The position numbers and the translations under genes were made by a program. Shown here in pieces: positions 48,544 to 57,632 of a stretch of DNA of 64,000 nt; the first letter of the stretch is position 1; every line of letters starts with the position of its first letter. The notes under the pieces were generated by a model that made no database searches, was not told where the DNA came from, and saw only the letters and a list, made by a program, of their open reading frames with translations. Where the stretch lies: contig JAUZSK010000072.1 in assembly GCA_030949565.1 (NCBI GenBank), positions 1-64,000 on the forward strand. The letters are read 5' to 3'. The stretch is from Enterobacterales bacterium (GTDB lineage: Bacteria > Pseudomonadota > Gammaproteobacteria > Enterobacterales > Kangiellaceae).

Positions 48544-51099
48544 CTATGATTTACTGGAACTGTTATTGCCTTTATCCGTGGTGCTAACTTTTTTTGGCCT
48601 ATTTTTACGCGGTGTTTTAGTCTTTTTAGTGGGTTTATCTTTATCGGGTTTGGTGGCCGAGCTTTTTTTCTTTACCGTCGCCTTTTTTATGCCTACATTT
48701 TGAGCATAGGAATCCACTTGGATCGCATCAAGTCTTAGGGATTCAGCATCTCGGTATTGGTTTGCTTCTTGCTCGGTTATCACCTGTTGCTTCACAGCTG
48801 TTTCAACTAGAGTGAATAAATCATCGTCGGGATCTATTAGCCTTTGTTTGCTAGCAATTTTTATCTTGTTTGCAATGCGAGACGCCGCAGTAACTTGAGC
48901 AAATGCATATTCTAAACGACCGATGGGCTGATTGGCATCGCCGATATAAATATGCTGCGTCAACCTTTCACGCAGTTCATTCTGAGAGAGCATAGCTTGA
49001 ACCACCAAGTGGTCAAGCTTATCGCTAGGCTTTTTATATCCCGCACCAAAAGGAAAGATAATCAATTTTAAGCTGGTGGAAAGCCACTTAGGTTTGAAAT
49101 TATCAAACACCCCAAGCAATGCTTGTTGCATTAAAAATAAGTTATTTTCAAGTAACCACTGAACATACACTAAATCGGCTGCTTGTTTACCACTATCTTG
49201 ATAATATTTTAAAACCGTTGAAGACATATATAAATAACTCAGCACATCACCCAGTCTTGCCGATAGTCTTTCTTTCCGTTTCAAGTCTCCACCGAGTACT
49301 GCCATACAAACATCGGATACCAAGGCAAGCGCAGAGCTCATACGTGTAAGTTGTTGATAGTATCGCCCTGTTTCATCGTCAACCGGTTTGGTCACTATTT
49401 TACCTAAGGTTAAACCCAAACTTAAACAACGAATAAAATTACTCAAGCCATAACCCAGATGACGAAAAAGTAAAGAATCAAACTCTTGTAACCCCTGCTC
49501 TTCATTCGGATTAGAAGCGGCCAACATTTCTTTAAATACAAAGGGATGGCATCGGACCGCACCTTGACCAAAAATCATTAAATTACGGGTTAATATATTG
49601 GCACCTTCCACCGTTATACTCACAGGAGAACTCATAAAACCAGTGGCCAGATAATTTCGATGGCCTTGAATAACGCCTCGTCCACCATGGATATCCATAG
49701 CGTCATTAATTAAACTACGTGCCGATTCTGTCATGTGATACTTTGCTATTGCAGTCACCACTGAAGGTTTAAACCCAGCATCTACTGCTCCCGCAGTGGT
49801 AATTCGTGTGGCTTCTAACTGATAAGTGGAAGCAGCAATTCGCGCAAGCGCTTCTTCAATACCTTCAAACTTGGCAATTTCAAGATTAAACTGTTGTCTT
49901 AGCATGGCGTATGCACCGGTCGCACGATAGGCGACTTTAGCCGCGGCGGTTGCACCTGAGGGTAAGGATATTCCTCTCCCTGCTGATAAACACTCCACCA
50001 ACATCTTCCAACCTTTACCAGCAAAATCTTGACCACCGACAATCCAATCAAGTGGAATAAAAACATCCTTACCTCGAGTCGGTCCATTCATAAAGGGTGA
50101 ACCTACCGGATAATGCCGCTCACCTATTTCAACGCCCGTATGCTTAGTGGGTATCAAAGCGACGGTAATTCCTATGTCTTTTTGGTCGCCTAGCAAACCT
50201 TCCGGATCATAGAGTTTAAAAGCCAAGCCGAGTACAGTCGCTATTGGCGCTAGTGTAATATAACGTTTATCCCAATTAAGACGAATACCCAAGGTTTTTT
50301 TGCCTTGATAGGTTTGATAACAGACTTGCCCGTTATCTGGCATAGCCCCAGCATCCGAACCTGCAGTGGGTCCTGTTAACGCAAAACAAGGGATATCTGC
50401 TCCACTGGCTAAGCGCGGTAAATAATAATCTTTTTGCTTGTCAGTACCATAATGGAGCAATAATTCAGCAGGCCCCAGTGAATTAGGCACCATAACACTG
50501 ACACCTAAGGAGCCACAGCGAGAAGATAATTTGGTGACAATACTAGAATGAGCGAAAGCAGAAAAGCCTTTGCCACCATATCGTTTGGGGATTATAAGCC
50601 CTAAAAACCCCTCTTTCTTAAGGTATTGCCATGTTTTTTCTGGTAAATCCAAATCTTTAAATTGAACATCCCAATCGGAAACCAATTCACAAGCCGTTTC
50701 TACTTGATTATCTAGAAACGCTTTTTCTTCTTCCGAAAGCTCCGGCTTTCGATATTGCAAAAACTCTTTCCATTTGGGAGCGCCTTGAAATAGTTCACCA
50801 TCCCACCAAACATCTCCGGCTTCTAGCGCATCTTTTTCAGTTTGGCTCATTGCTGGCAAAACTTTTTTGAAAAAATTAAAAAAGGGTCGTGAGATTTTAT
50901 CCTTTCTTAAATCATCGGCAAAAAATAACAGCGCAATCGGTAAAAAGAATAACCAGGGTATCAGAAGGAATTCACTGGTTATAGTGATCATAACAAGCGC
51001 GGCTCCGGCACTAGCCAGCGCAGTGCCCATCCTTGCACGATGGTAGGCGGATAACCAGAGAACCGTTAGGAGTAAAAACAGTTGTAGCATTAATAACAT
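48544..51099 (-). CDS. fadE: Acyl-CoA dehydrogenase FadE
   Basis: First enzyme of fatty acid beta-oxidation, FAD-dependent, membrane-linked. An N-terminal pair of hydrophobic segments (about 1-60) precedes the dehydrogenase core: FLGLIIPKRYGGKGFSAFAH, PCFALTGPTAGSDAGAMPDN, and DIHGGRGVIQGHRNY. The C-terminal DUF1974 region follows, typical of FadE. At 851 residues it is longer than E. coli FadE (814) because of a lysine-rich tail (KKATVKKKSSATKPDKDKPT, then KKTKTPRKNRPKK). PsrA, its likely regulator, lies 23 bases upstream on the same strand. Confidence 0.93.
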   Translation of the reverse strand: MLLMLQLFLLLTVLWLSAYHRARMGTALASAGAALVMITITSEFLLIPWLFFLPIALLFFADDLRKDKISRPFFNFFKKVLPAMSQTEKDALEAGDVWWDGELFQGAPKWKEFLQYRKPELSEEEKAFLDNQVETACELVSDWDVQFKDLDLPEKTWQYLKKEGFLGLIIPKRYGGKGFSAFAHSSIVTKLSSRCGSLGVSVMVPNSLGPAELLLHYGTDKQKDYYLPRLASGADIPCFALTGPTAGSDAGAMPDNGQVCYQTYQGKKTLGIRLNWDKRYITLAPIATVLGLAFKLYDPEGLLGDQKDIGITVALIPTKHTGVEIGERHYPVGSPFMNGPTRGKDVFIPLDWIVGGQDFAGKGWKMLVECLSAGRGISLPSGATAAAKVAYRATGAYAMLRQQFNLEIAKFEGIEEALARIAASTYQLEATRITTAGAVDAGFKPSVVTAIAKYHMTESARSLINDAMDIHGGRGVIQGHRNYLATGFMSSPVSITVEGANILTRNLMIFGQGAVRCHPFVFKEMLAASNPNEEQGLQEFDSLLFRHLGYGLSNFIRCLSLGLTLGKIVTKPVDDETGRYYQQLTRMSSALALVSDVCMAVLGGDLKRKERLSARLGDVLSYLYMSSTVLKYYQDSGKQAADLVYVQWLLENNLFLMQQALLGVFDNFKPKWLSTSLKLIIFPFGAGYKKPSDKLDHLVVQAMLSQNELRERLTQHIYIGDANQPIGRLEYAFAQVTAASRIANKIKIASKQRLIDPDDDLFTLVETAVKQQVITEQEANQYRDAESLRLDAIQVDSYAQNVGIKKATVKKKSSATKPDKDKPTKKTKTPRKNRPKKVSTTDKGNNSSSKS

Positions 51100-51121
51100 T
51101 TCGGTTTTCCTCAGATTGTAA

Positions 51122-51793
51122 TTAAGGGTTTGTTACAGCTGATAGGGTTGAGTCATAAGAAAATGCAGCCGCCATAAAAGGAACTAATCGTTTGACAATC
51201 TGCTCGATCGATACTTTTTGATCAAAGTCGCTTTCGGATATTTCTTGTAAGGCCTGGTGGCCCGCAAGGGTGAAAATAAAACTGCCTAGCATAAAATGTA
51301 AGCGCCAAAACATCTCATCCGGTAATAACTTTGGGCTGGTTGCATGTAATAATTGAGTAAATCGTTTTAATACATCGGCATAATGCTCCATCGCAAAGCG
51401 TCTTATATGTCCTTGAGTTTCAGCATAAGCACGCCCCAGAAGATTCATAAATACCGCAGAACCATCAGGCCTCAGCTGATCGAGATTTGTTATGGGGCCG
51501 ACTAAGCCGCCAAGTACATCATCAACTTTAAAGTTTTTTTGCTTCTCAATTTTATCCATTTCAATGCCTAGATCTAGAGTGAAACGCTGCATAAAACGTT
51601 CAAATACCGCTTGGATTAAGGTCTTTTTCGAACCGAAATGATAATTGACCGATGCCAGATTAACATTGGCTTTAGCTGTAATCATGCGTAAGCTTGTTTC
51701 AGCAAAGCCATGATCGGCGAACAACTCTTCTGCTGTGTTTAAAATTTTGTCTTTTGTCGGAATCAAATTCTTGCCTATATTTGCATAATTCAA
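51122..51793 (-). CDS. psrA: TetR-family regulator PsrA (fatty acid degradation)
   Basis: PsrA-type repressor that senses long-chain fatty acids. The HTH region KILNTAEELFADHGFAETSL, then RMITAKANVNLASVNYHFGS and KKTLIQAVFERFMQRF is close to Pseudomonas PsrA. The start is uncertain: no ATG is in frame; TTG 51793 is the furthest, TTG 51766 (MIPTKDKIL) gives the family's usual length. A near-consensus PsrA box, CAAAC-n4-GTTTT, sits at 51791-51804, which favours the later start and suggests autoregulation. Downstream fadE is the probable main target. Confidence 0.85.
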   Translation of the reverse strand: MNYANIGKNLIPTKDKILNTAEELFADHGFAETSLRMITAKANVNLASVNYHFGSKKTLIQAVFERFMQRFTLDLGIEMDKIEKQKNFKVDDVLGGLVGPITNLDQLRPDGSAVFMNLLGRAYAETQGHIRRFAMEHYADVLKRFTQLLHATSPKLLPDEMFWRLHFMLGSFIFTLAGHQALQEISESDFDQKVSIEQIVKRLVPFMAAAFSYDSTLSAVTNP

Positions 51794-51804
51794 ACAGATG
51801 TTTT
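51791..51804. promoter_or_regulatory. Candidate PsrA operator
   Basis: CAAACAGATGTTTT agrees with the PsrA consensus (G/C)AAAC-n2-4-GTTT(G/C) except the last base. It lies over or just upstream of the psrA start, fitting negative autoregulation. Confidence 0.45.
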
Positions 51805-51983
51805 AAACATACGTTCTAAACTCTAAAATGTCAAGATGTGAACACCTTGTTGCACAATATTTAGATATTAAACCGATAAAAGCCTAACTACTTATGTTTT
51901 ATAATGTCGGTAACGATCTATCCTCCTCTAACCTGACTAAATCGGTTTGTAAAATAAAGCTAAGTGACACTTAACGGGATAAT

Positions 51984-52003
51984 AATGCAATTCAAATTGC
52001 ATT
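51984..52003. promoter_or_regulatory. Perfect 20-base palindrome upstream of an orphan gene
   Basis: AATGCAATT-ca-AATTGCATT, perfect nine-base arms with a two-base centre, about 90 bases before the gene at 52095. Looks like an operator, or a small hairpin in the leader; the binding protein is unknown. Confidence 0.45.
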
Positions 52004-52094
52004 CGTATTTCTAAAAATAACATCTATACTCAATGCAACGGGAAAGAATACCACTAGCCTATTCATTTTAAGTAGCATAGCAACCAGGGAGTTT

Positions 52095-52604
52095 ATGCTG
52101 GTTATGAGCCATAGTAATCATGTCACATTATTGCAACTAGCAGCCGCACAGCTAGCATTATCACTCAAAGAAACTGAGCAACCATTTGATAATCTATCAA
52201 AGCTCTTTATTGAGATTGTTGAAGGCTATAATCATATCGAAACACTCATCGGCTCCGAAAATAGTGAGGATATCAAGCAATTAAAATTATTACATAATCA
52301 AACCCAAGGTCGGGTAAGAAATGCCATCGTTGACTTTCAATTCTATGATCGAATGACACAGCGTTTGCAACACATTATGGCGACTATTCAAGATGCTATT
52401 TCTTGCTTAAATCCAGATAATGGTATTGACGATGCCCAGTGGCAGCATATTTTCGATAATATTGAAAAAAGCTATACCATGCGAGAAGAAATCCAGTTAT
52501 TCAACAGTATTCGTAATGGTGTGGGATTTGAACAGGCTATTCAATCACTGATTCAGAAAACATTTGAAAAAGAAGCGGTAGAACCAGAAATAGAATTATT
52601 TTAG
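52095..52604 (+). CDS. Hypothetical helical protein
   Basis: A 169-residue protein of mostly helical, acidic character, no signal or membrane segment. It follows GGGAG at 52087-52091. The stretch DFQFYDRMTQRLQHIMATIQ is reminiscent of the helical FQDRVxQxLQ motif in CheZ-like or chemoreceptor-associated proteins, but I cannot assign a family. No chemotaxis gene is nearby. It stands alone between psrA and the efflux operon. Confidence 0.55.
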   Translation: MLVMSHSNHVTLLQLAAAQLALSLKETEQPFDNLSKLFIEIVEGYNHIETLIGSENSEDIKQLKLLHNQTQGRVRNAIVDFQFYDRMTQRLQHIMATIQDAISCLNPDNGIDDAQWQHIFDNIEKSYTMREEIQLFNSIRNGVGFEQAIQSLIQKTFEKEAVEPEIELF

Positions 52605-53019
52605 CCATAACACCTTATTTAATCAGATAGACTAGTTCTAATTGTTCCAGCCTTAATCCCTTCTCTCGGTTATAAATAGTCTAATTAACCAACTATTAGT
52701 CATTTTGCCATCGAATAACATAAATTGTTACAAACAGGAAACACCTTGACAGGTGTTTTAGTCATATAATACACCATGTCATAAGCATAAAATAAGGCGT
52801 ACAAGCCTCTTTTTGAGGTTTTTGAGTATGTGGCACAGTTTCTGCAGATAGAGTTTTATCGGTGGCTAATCTTACCCACAGGATTAAAACTAGAAAACAA
52901 AATTATAGCGAGCAATCGACTGCTGACTGAATTGAGTAACCCACAAATTACGGGTTAACCAAATATAGCTTTGCTAATCACTTTGAATTTAGCAATAAAA
53001 AAAGATACAGGAAGAAATT
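52605..53019. other. Upstream region of the RND efflux operon
   Basis: A 415-base gap without a gene. It holds the hairpin at 52739-52758 and a second inverted repeat TAACCC/GGGTTA (about 52937-52957). It probably carries the RND operon promoter; no adjacent regulator gene is seen. Confidence 0.45.
52739..52758. terminator. Hairpin with T-run (terminator-like)
   Basis: Perfect eight-base stem AAACACCT/AGGTGTTT with loop TGAC, followed by T and A. It could terminate transcripts from the 52095-52604 gene or form a leader structure of the efflux operon. Confidence 0.4.
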
Positions 53020-54243
53020 ATGAATACAAATAAAAAAGCGATTAAAAATACTAGCCTACGAGATATTTTAGTTGCAGGTCTACTAGTGTTAAGTCTCTCT
53101 CTAGTTGCTTGCAATAGCCAAAGTCAAAGTCCATCAAAAACTAAAACATCCCAGGTCGATAAAAAGAACGACAAGGATGCAGAGAACGAGAAGGATAAAA
53201 AGAAAAAGAAGGCGCCGGTTCCAGTCGAAGTTGCTACGGTTTCACGCGGAGATATTCAAAAAACTTATCGCAGTATCACCACACTTGAAGCAGAAAAAGA
53301 AGTTCAAGTAGTTGCGCGCTCTACTGGAATACTCAATGAAATAATGGTGGAAGAAGGTGACCATGTGGTAAAAGGACAGCTAATGGCACAATTAGATATC
53401 GAGCAACTAGCTTTAGAAGTTGCTCAACTACAAGCAACTAGCAGTAAGCTTAAAAAAGAGCTAGCAAGGCAAAAGCGACTATTTGCAAAGCAATTGGGGA
53501 GTAGTGATACTCTGAATCGCGCTAAATTTGAATATCAGTCACAACTCGCCCAATATAATTTATCCCAATTAAAGTTAAACTACGCCAGTATACGGGCGCC
53601 TATCAGCGGCATTATTACTGAAAGAAGTGTAAAAGCTGGAAACTTTATACGAAACAACGATCCAATGTTTCGTATAGTCGACCTCGCATCACTAAAAGCA
53701 GTTCTATATTTACCCGAAAAAGAGCTCATTAATGTAAGAAAACAACAGCAGGTTTTGCTAAAAATTGATGCACTTGGTGACAATATAATTACCGGAAAAA
53801 TCGAACGGATCCGACCCAGTATTGATTCACAAACCGGTACCTTCAAAGTAGTCGCTCAGCTCGATAACAGCGAGCATCAGTTACGCGCAGGAATGTTTGG
53901 AACCATAGAACTTGTTTTTGATTTACACCAAAATAGCCTATTGATCGAGCAACAAGCGGTAATCACACAAGACAATCGTTCTCACGTTTTTGTGGTAAAG
54001 GATAATAAAGCCATACAAACACCGGTTAAAGTAGGATTTCGACACAAGGGTATTTATGAAATAGTCGAGGGATTAAGTGAAAAAGATCAGGTAATTACAA
54101 CCGGACAACAAATCATTAAACATCAAACATTGGTTGAAATCGTCAATGATGACCTTCAAAATTCTGAGCCTCAAGTCGCGAGTCAAAAAGAAACCTCTAA
54201 CGCAGGAACAACTCCATCGACACAAGTGAGTGCAACACCTTAA
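53020..54243 (+). CDS. RND efflux periplasmic adaptor, lipoprotein
   Basis: Membrane-fusion subunit of a tripartite efflux pump. A signal with lipobox LVAC (cysteine near residue 31) is followed by a lysine/aspartate-rich linker, then the barrel-sandwich lipoyl halves (VVARSTGILNEIMVEEGDHV, and RAPISGIITERSVKAGNFIR) flanking a hairpin of helices, and a beta-barrel (VLYLPEKELINVRKQQQVLL). The C-terminus is Thr/Ser-rich. AGGAAG precedes ATG 53020. First in an operon with two RND permeases. Confidence 0.93.
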   Translation: MNTNKKAIKNTSLRDILVAGLLVLSLSLVACNSQSQSPSKTKTSQVDKKNDKDAENEKDKKKKKAPVPVEVATVSRGDIQKTYRSITTLEAEKEVQVVARSTGILNEIMVEEGDHVVKGQLMAQLDIEQLALEVAQLQATSSKLKKELARQKRLFAKQLGSSDTLNRAKFEYQSQLAQYNLSQLKLNYASIRAPISGIITERSVKAGNFIRNNDPMFRIVDLASLKAVLYLPEKELINVRKQQQVLLKIDALGDNIITGKIERIRPSIDSQTGTFKVVAQLDNSEHQLRAGMFGTIELVFDLHQNSLLIEQQAVITQDNRSHVFVVKDNKAIQTPVKVGFRHKGIYEIVEGLSEKDQVITTGQQIIKHQTLVEIVNDDLQNSEPQVASQKETSNAGTTPSTQVSATP

Positions 54244-54345
54244 CTAGAGTTATTCAAATAAGAATTAACAACCACTTTAAGTCTATCCACTGGTCCGGTT
54301 TTATAGAGAAGTGCCGGATCAATTTGCTTCCAAAGGATCATCCTT

Positions 54346-57300
54346 ATGAAACTGATTGCTATTGCAATTCGTCGTCCCGTCACAGTTGCTATGTTTACAC
54401 TCGCCGCATTAGTATTTGGCGTTGTATTACTTAACCGACTTGGGTTCAACCTATTACCTGAATTAAGTTATCCGACACTCACCGTCCGAACCGATTTTGA
54501 AGGCGCAGCGCCAGCTGAAGTGGAAAATTTGATCAGCCGACCGTTAGAAGGCGTTCTTGGTACAGTTAAAGGATTAAGGCAAGTGCGTTCAGTCTCTAAA
54601 GCAGGACGCTCAGATGTTTATCTTGAGTTTTATTGGGGAACCAACATTGATGTAGCAAGTTTAGATGTTCGAGAAAAGCTGGAGCAGGTTCAACTCCCTC
54701 TCGAAGTAACCGCTCCCTCTCTGCTAAGGTTTAATCCGAATAATGATCCGATTATTCGCATGAGCCTTAGCCAACAAATAAAAGACAACCAAGACCCACT
54801 AGCAGCGTTATCAAATTTAAGACGTTACGCCGATCTTCAATTATCAAGAAAAATGGAAACCATCCTAGGCGTAGCGGCTACCAAAGCATCTGGTGGACTT
54901 GAAGAAGAAATTCAAATCCAGTTGAATCAATCAAAACTGGCACAACTTAACCTATCCGTCGCCGATATTGCAAACCGATTGAAAAGCCAAAATATTAATA
55001 TGAGCGGTGGCCAAATTAGAAATGGACAACAACAACTACTGGTAAGAACCTTTAACGAATATCGCTCTATGGATGATTTTGAAAATACCGTGATATTGGC
55101 AAAAGATCAAAAAATTGTACGACTAAAAGATATCGCCCAAGTGAAAGCGGGTTATAAGGACCTTACGGCTATTATTCGCCACAATGGTCGGCAAGCGGTG
55201 GAGCTCTCCATTTATAAAGAGGGAGATGCGAACACTGTAAAAGTGGCTGAAGCGGTTCATGCTCGCCTAGATAAAATCAAAAATAACCTGCCTGAAGGTA
55301 TGCAACTGACACTACTCACTGATGCATCTGTTTTTATTGACAACGCTATTTCCGAATTAGTTAGTTCCGCTATCATCGGTGGTCTACTTGCAATGATTAT
55401 CATTTACCTTTTTCTTGGACAATTTTTACCAACATTAATTATCTCTTTGACAATCCCAATATCCATCATCATTACTTTTAATTTGATGTATAGCGCAGAT
55501 ATTGATATGAATATTATGTCACTCGGAGGATTAGCTTTGGCGGTTGGTATGCTAGTTGATAACGCCATCGTGGTTCTGGAAAACATCGACCGAAAAAAAC
55601 AGCAAGGACTAAGCTTAAAGCAAGCAGCCCTTGAAGGTGCCAGTGAAGTCTCTGGAGCAATAACCGCATCAACCTTGACCACCATTGCTGTATTCCTACC
55701 ACTGGTCTTTGTGGAAGGAATCGCTGGGCAGCTTTTTCGTGACCAAGCGCTGACCATTACCTTCGCTTTGATGGTATCGCTTTTAGTCGCTTTGACGCTC
55801 ATTCCTAGTATGGCGGCAAGAGGCAAGAATGCCAGAACTAAGCCATTGTTAGAACGTAGCAATAAATCTCTTTGGGCCCGTTTTCTACTGATACCATTCG
55901 AGTTTGTTGTCTATCTACTCGCCGCATTATTTTTTATTGTTAAATCGGTTTTTTTCATATTTTCAATCATTCTTGGTTTTATTTTCGGAATACTAAAAAG
56001 AGGCTTTGATAAAATTTATCGGCCTTTAGAGAAATTCTATCTCAGATTACTTAGTGGAGCTCTAAAACTACCCAGCTTCACTCTCAGTATTGCTCTAATT
56101 CTTTTTGCTTCTAGTCTCTATTTAGTTAATGGCTTAACCAAGGTCGTGCTACCGGAAATGGCCCAAGGCCAATTGATTGTAAAAGTGGAATACACACCTG
56201 GTATGGCAATTGAATTAAGTGATACTAAAATGATTTCATTATCTAAAAAATTATTAGCCATTGAGGGCGTAAAAGAAGTTTTTGCCGTGGCTGGTAGTGG
56301 CAATAAATTAACCTCCAATCCAGAACAAGAAGGAGAAAACCAAGCAGAGTTCAGCCTAATACTAGATAAAGGTATTAGTCGATCGCAAGAAGACCAAATG
56401 CTACAATCAATCCGTTTATTACTTAGCCAACAAAGCCGAGGATTAAATGCCGATGTAGAGCGACCTCAGCTATTCAGTTTTTCAACACCTTTAAGCGTGC
56501 AAATATATGGGTTTGACATAAGCCAGCTAAAAATTGCGGCAGGCCGAGTTCAAAACGCATTACAAAAAAGTGACCGTTTTGTCGACCTTCACAGCAACAT
56601 GAAACAAGGTTATCCTGAAGTACAGATCACTTTTAATCAAGAAAGAATGGCGCAACTAGGGTTGTCCATTGAGCAAGCCAACCGACTGATTGTCAACTCT
56701 ATTAGAGGCAACAAAGCATCTCGCTATCGGTTAAGAGATCGACAAATTGATGTCCTTATTCGATTACAAGAATCGGCAAGAGATAATCTGGATGACATAC
56801 AAAACTTAATCATCAATCCCAATTCAAATCGCCCTATTCCATTGCAAGCGGTCGCTACAATTATTGAGACACAAGGGCCTAGCGAAATTATGAGAATTGA
56901 CCAACAACGAGTGGTATTAGTTGAAGGACAAATCAATTATGGCGGTATTGCAGAAGCATCAGCCGAAGCGCAGAATTTGCTATCAAATATCCAAATGCCA
57001 TACGGCACCAACTATTTACTTGGTGGGCAAGGTGAGGAAATGGATAGAAGCTACAAGTCATTAATTATGGCTCTGGCACTAGCAATATTCCTTGTCTATC
57101 TAGTCATGGCATCACAGTTTGAAAGCCTTTTACATCCGTTTATAATTCTACTCAGTATTCCTCTTGCTGCAATTGGAGCGATTTGGGCATTACTAATAAC
57201 CAATACAGAGTTAAGCGTGGTAGTGTTCCTTGGTTTAATTATGTTAGCTGGAATAGTGGTCAATAATGCTATTGTACTTATCGACAAAATTAATCAACTT

Positions 57301-57630
57301 AGAATGATGGCTGTCGAAAAAACGGATGCTATTATTCAAGCTGCGGAATCACGCTTACGGCCTATCATGATGACCACCTTGACCACGACTTTAGGTATGA
57401 TTCCGTTAGCAATTGGTATTGGTGAAGGCACAGAAATAAGAGCACCGATGGCGATTACAGTGATCGGCGGCCTGCTGACCTCAACGCTATTAACCTTGGT
57501 TATTATTCCTATCCTTTATCAACTAATGGATCGAAAAGATTATAGCGAATCAATCAAGCTCCAACAGCTTAATTTAAATCAATTGGAAGCCAATTTAAAT
57601 GATAAGCAAGATAGCGATGGAGGGCTTTAG
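54346..57630 (+). CDS. RND efflux permease, first copy
   Basis: Proton-driven inner-membrane exporter (HAE1-type), 1094 residues. Twelve-helix architecture with the repeat halves; FNLLPELSYPTLTVRTDFEG near the start, GMLVDNAIVVLENIDR (conserved TM4 Asp) and the second half GIVVNNAIVLIDKINQLR with LRPIMMTTLTTTLGMIPLA. Odd: between TM6 and TM7 (residues about 505-550) is an extra strongly hydrophobic block (FEFVVYLLAALFFIVKSVFF) not usual for this family, making it longer than the typical 1020-1050. AAAGGA precedes the start. Confidence 0.95.
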   Translation: MKLIAIAIRRPVTVAMFTLAALVFGVVLLNRLGFNLLPELSYPTLTVRTDFEGAAPAEVENLISRPLEGVLGTVKGLRQVRSVSKAGRSDVYLEFYWGTNIDVASLDVREKLEQVQLPLEVTAPSLLRFNPNNDPIIRMSLSQQIKDNQDPLAALSNLRRYADLQLSRKMETILGVAATKASGGLEEEIQIQLNQSKLAQLNLSVADIANRLKSQNINMSGGQIRNGQQQLLVRTFNEYRSMDDFENTVILAKDQKIVRLKDIAQVKAGYKDLTAIIRHNGRQAVELSIYKEGDANTVKVAEAVHARLDKIKNNLPEGMQLTLLTDASVFIDNAISELVSSAIIGGLLAMIIIYLFLGQFLPTLIISLTIPISIIITFNLMYSADIDMNIMSLGGLALAVGMLVDNAIVVLENIDRKKQQGLSLKQAALEGASEVSGAITASTLTTIAVFLPLVFVEGIAGQLFRDQALTITFALMVSLLVALTLIPSMAARGKNARTKPLLERSNKSLWARFLLIPFEFVVYLLAALFFIVKSVFFIFSIILGFIFGILKRGFDKIYRPLEKFYLRLLSGALKLPSFTLSIALILFASSLYLVNGLTKVVLPEMAQGQLIVKVEYTPGMAIELSDTKMISLSKKLLAIEGVKEVFAVAGSGNKLTSNPEQEGENQAEFSLILDKGISRSQEDQMLQSIRLLLSQQSRGLNADVERPQLFSFSTPLSVQIYGFDISQLKIAAGRVQNALQKSDRFVDLHSNMKQGYPEVQITFNQERMAQLGLSIEQANRLIVNSIRGNKASRYRLRDRQIDVLIRLQESARDNLDDIQNLIINPNSNRPIPLQAVATIIETQGPSEIMRIDQQRVVLVEGQINYGGIAEASAEAQNLLSNIQMPYGTNYLLGGQGEEMDRSYKSLIMALALAIFLVYLVMASQFESLLHPFIILLSIPLAAIGAIWALLITNTELSVVVFLGLIMLAGIVVNNAIVLIDKINQLRMMAVEKTDAIIQAAESRLRPIMMTTLTTTLGMIPLAIGIGEGTEIRAPMAITVIGGLLTSTLLTLVIIPILYQLMDRKDYSESIKLQQLNLNQLEANLNDKQDSDGGL

Positions 57631-57632
57631 TC

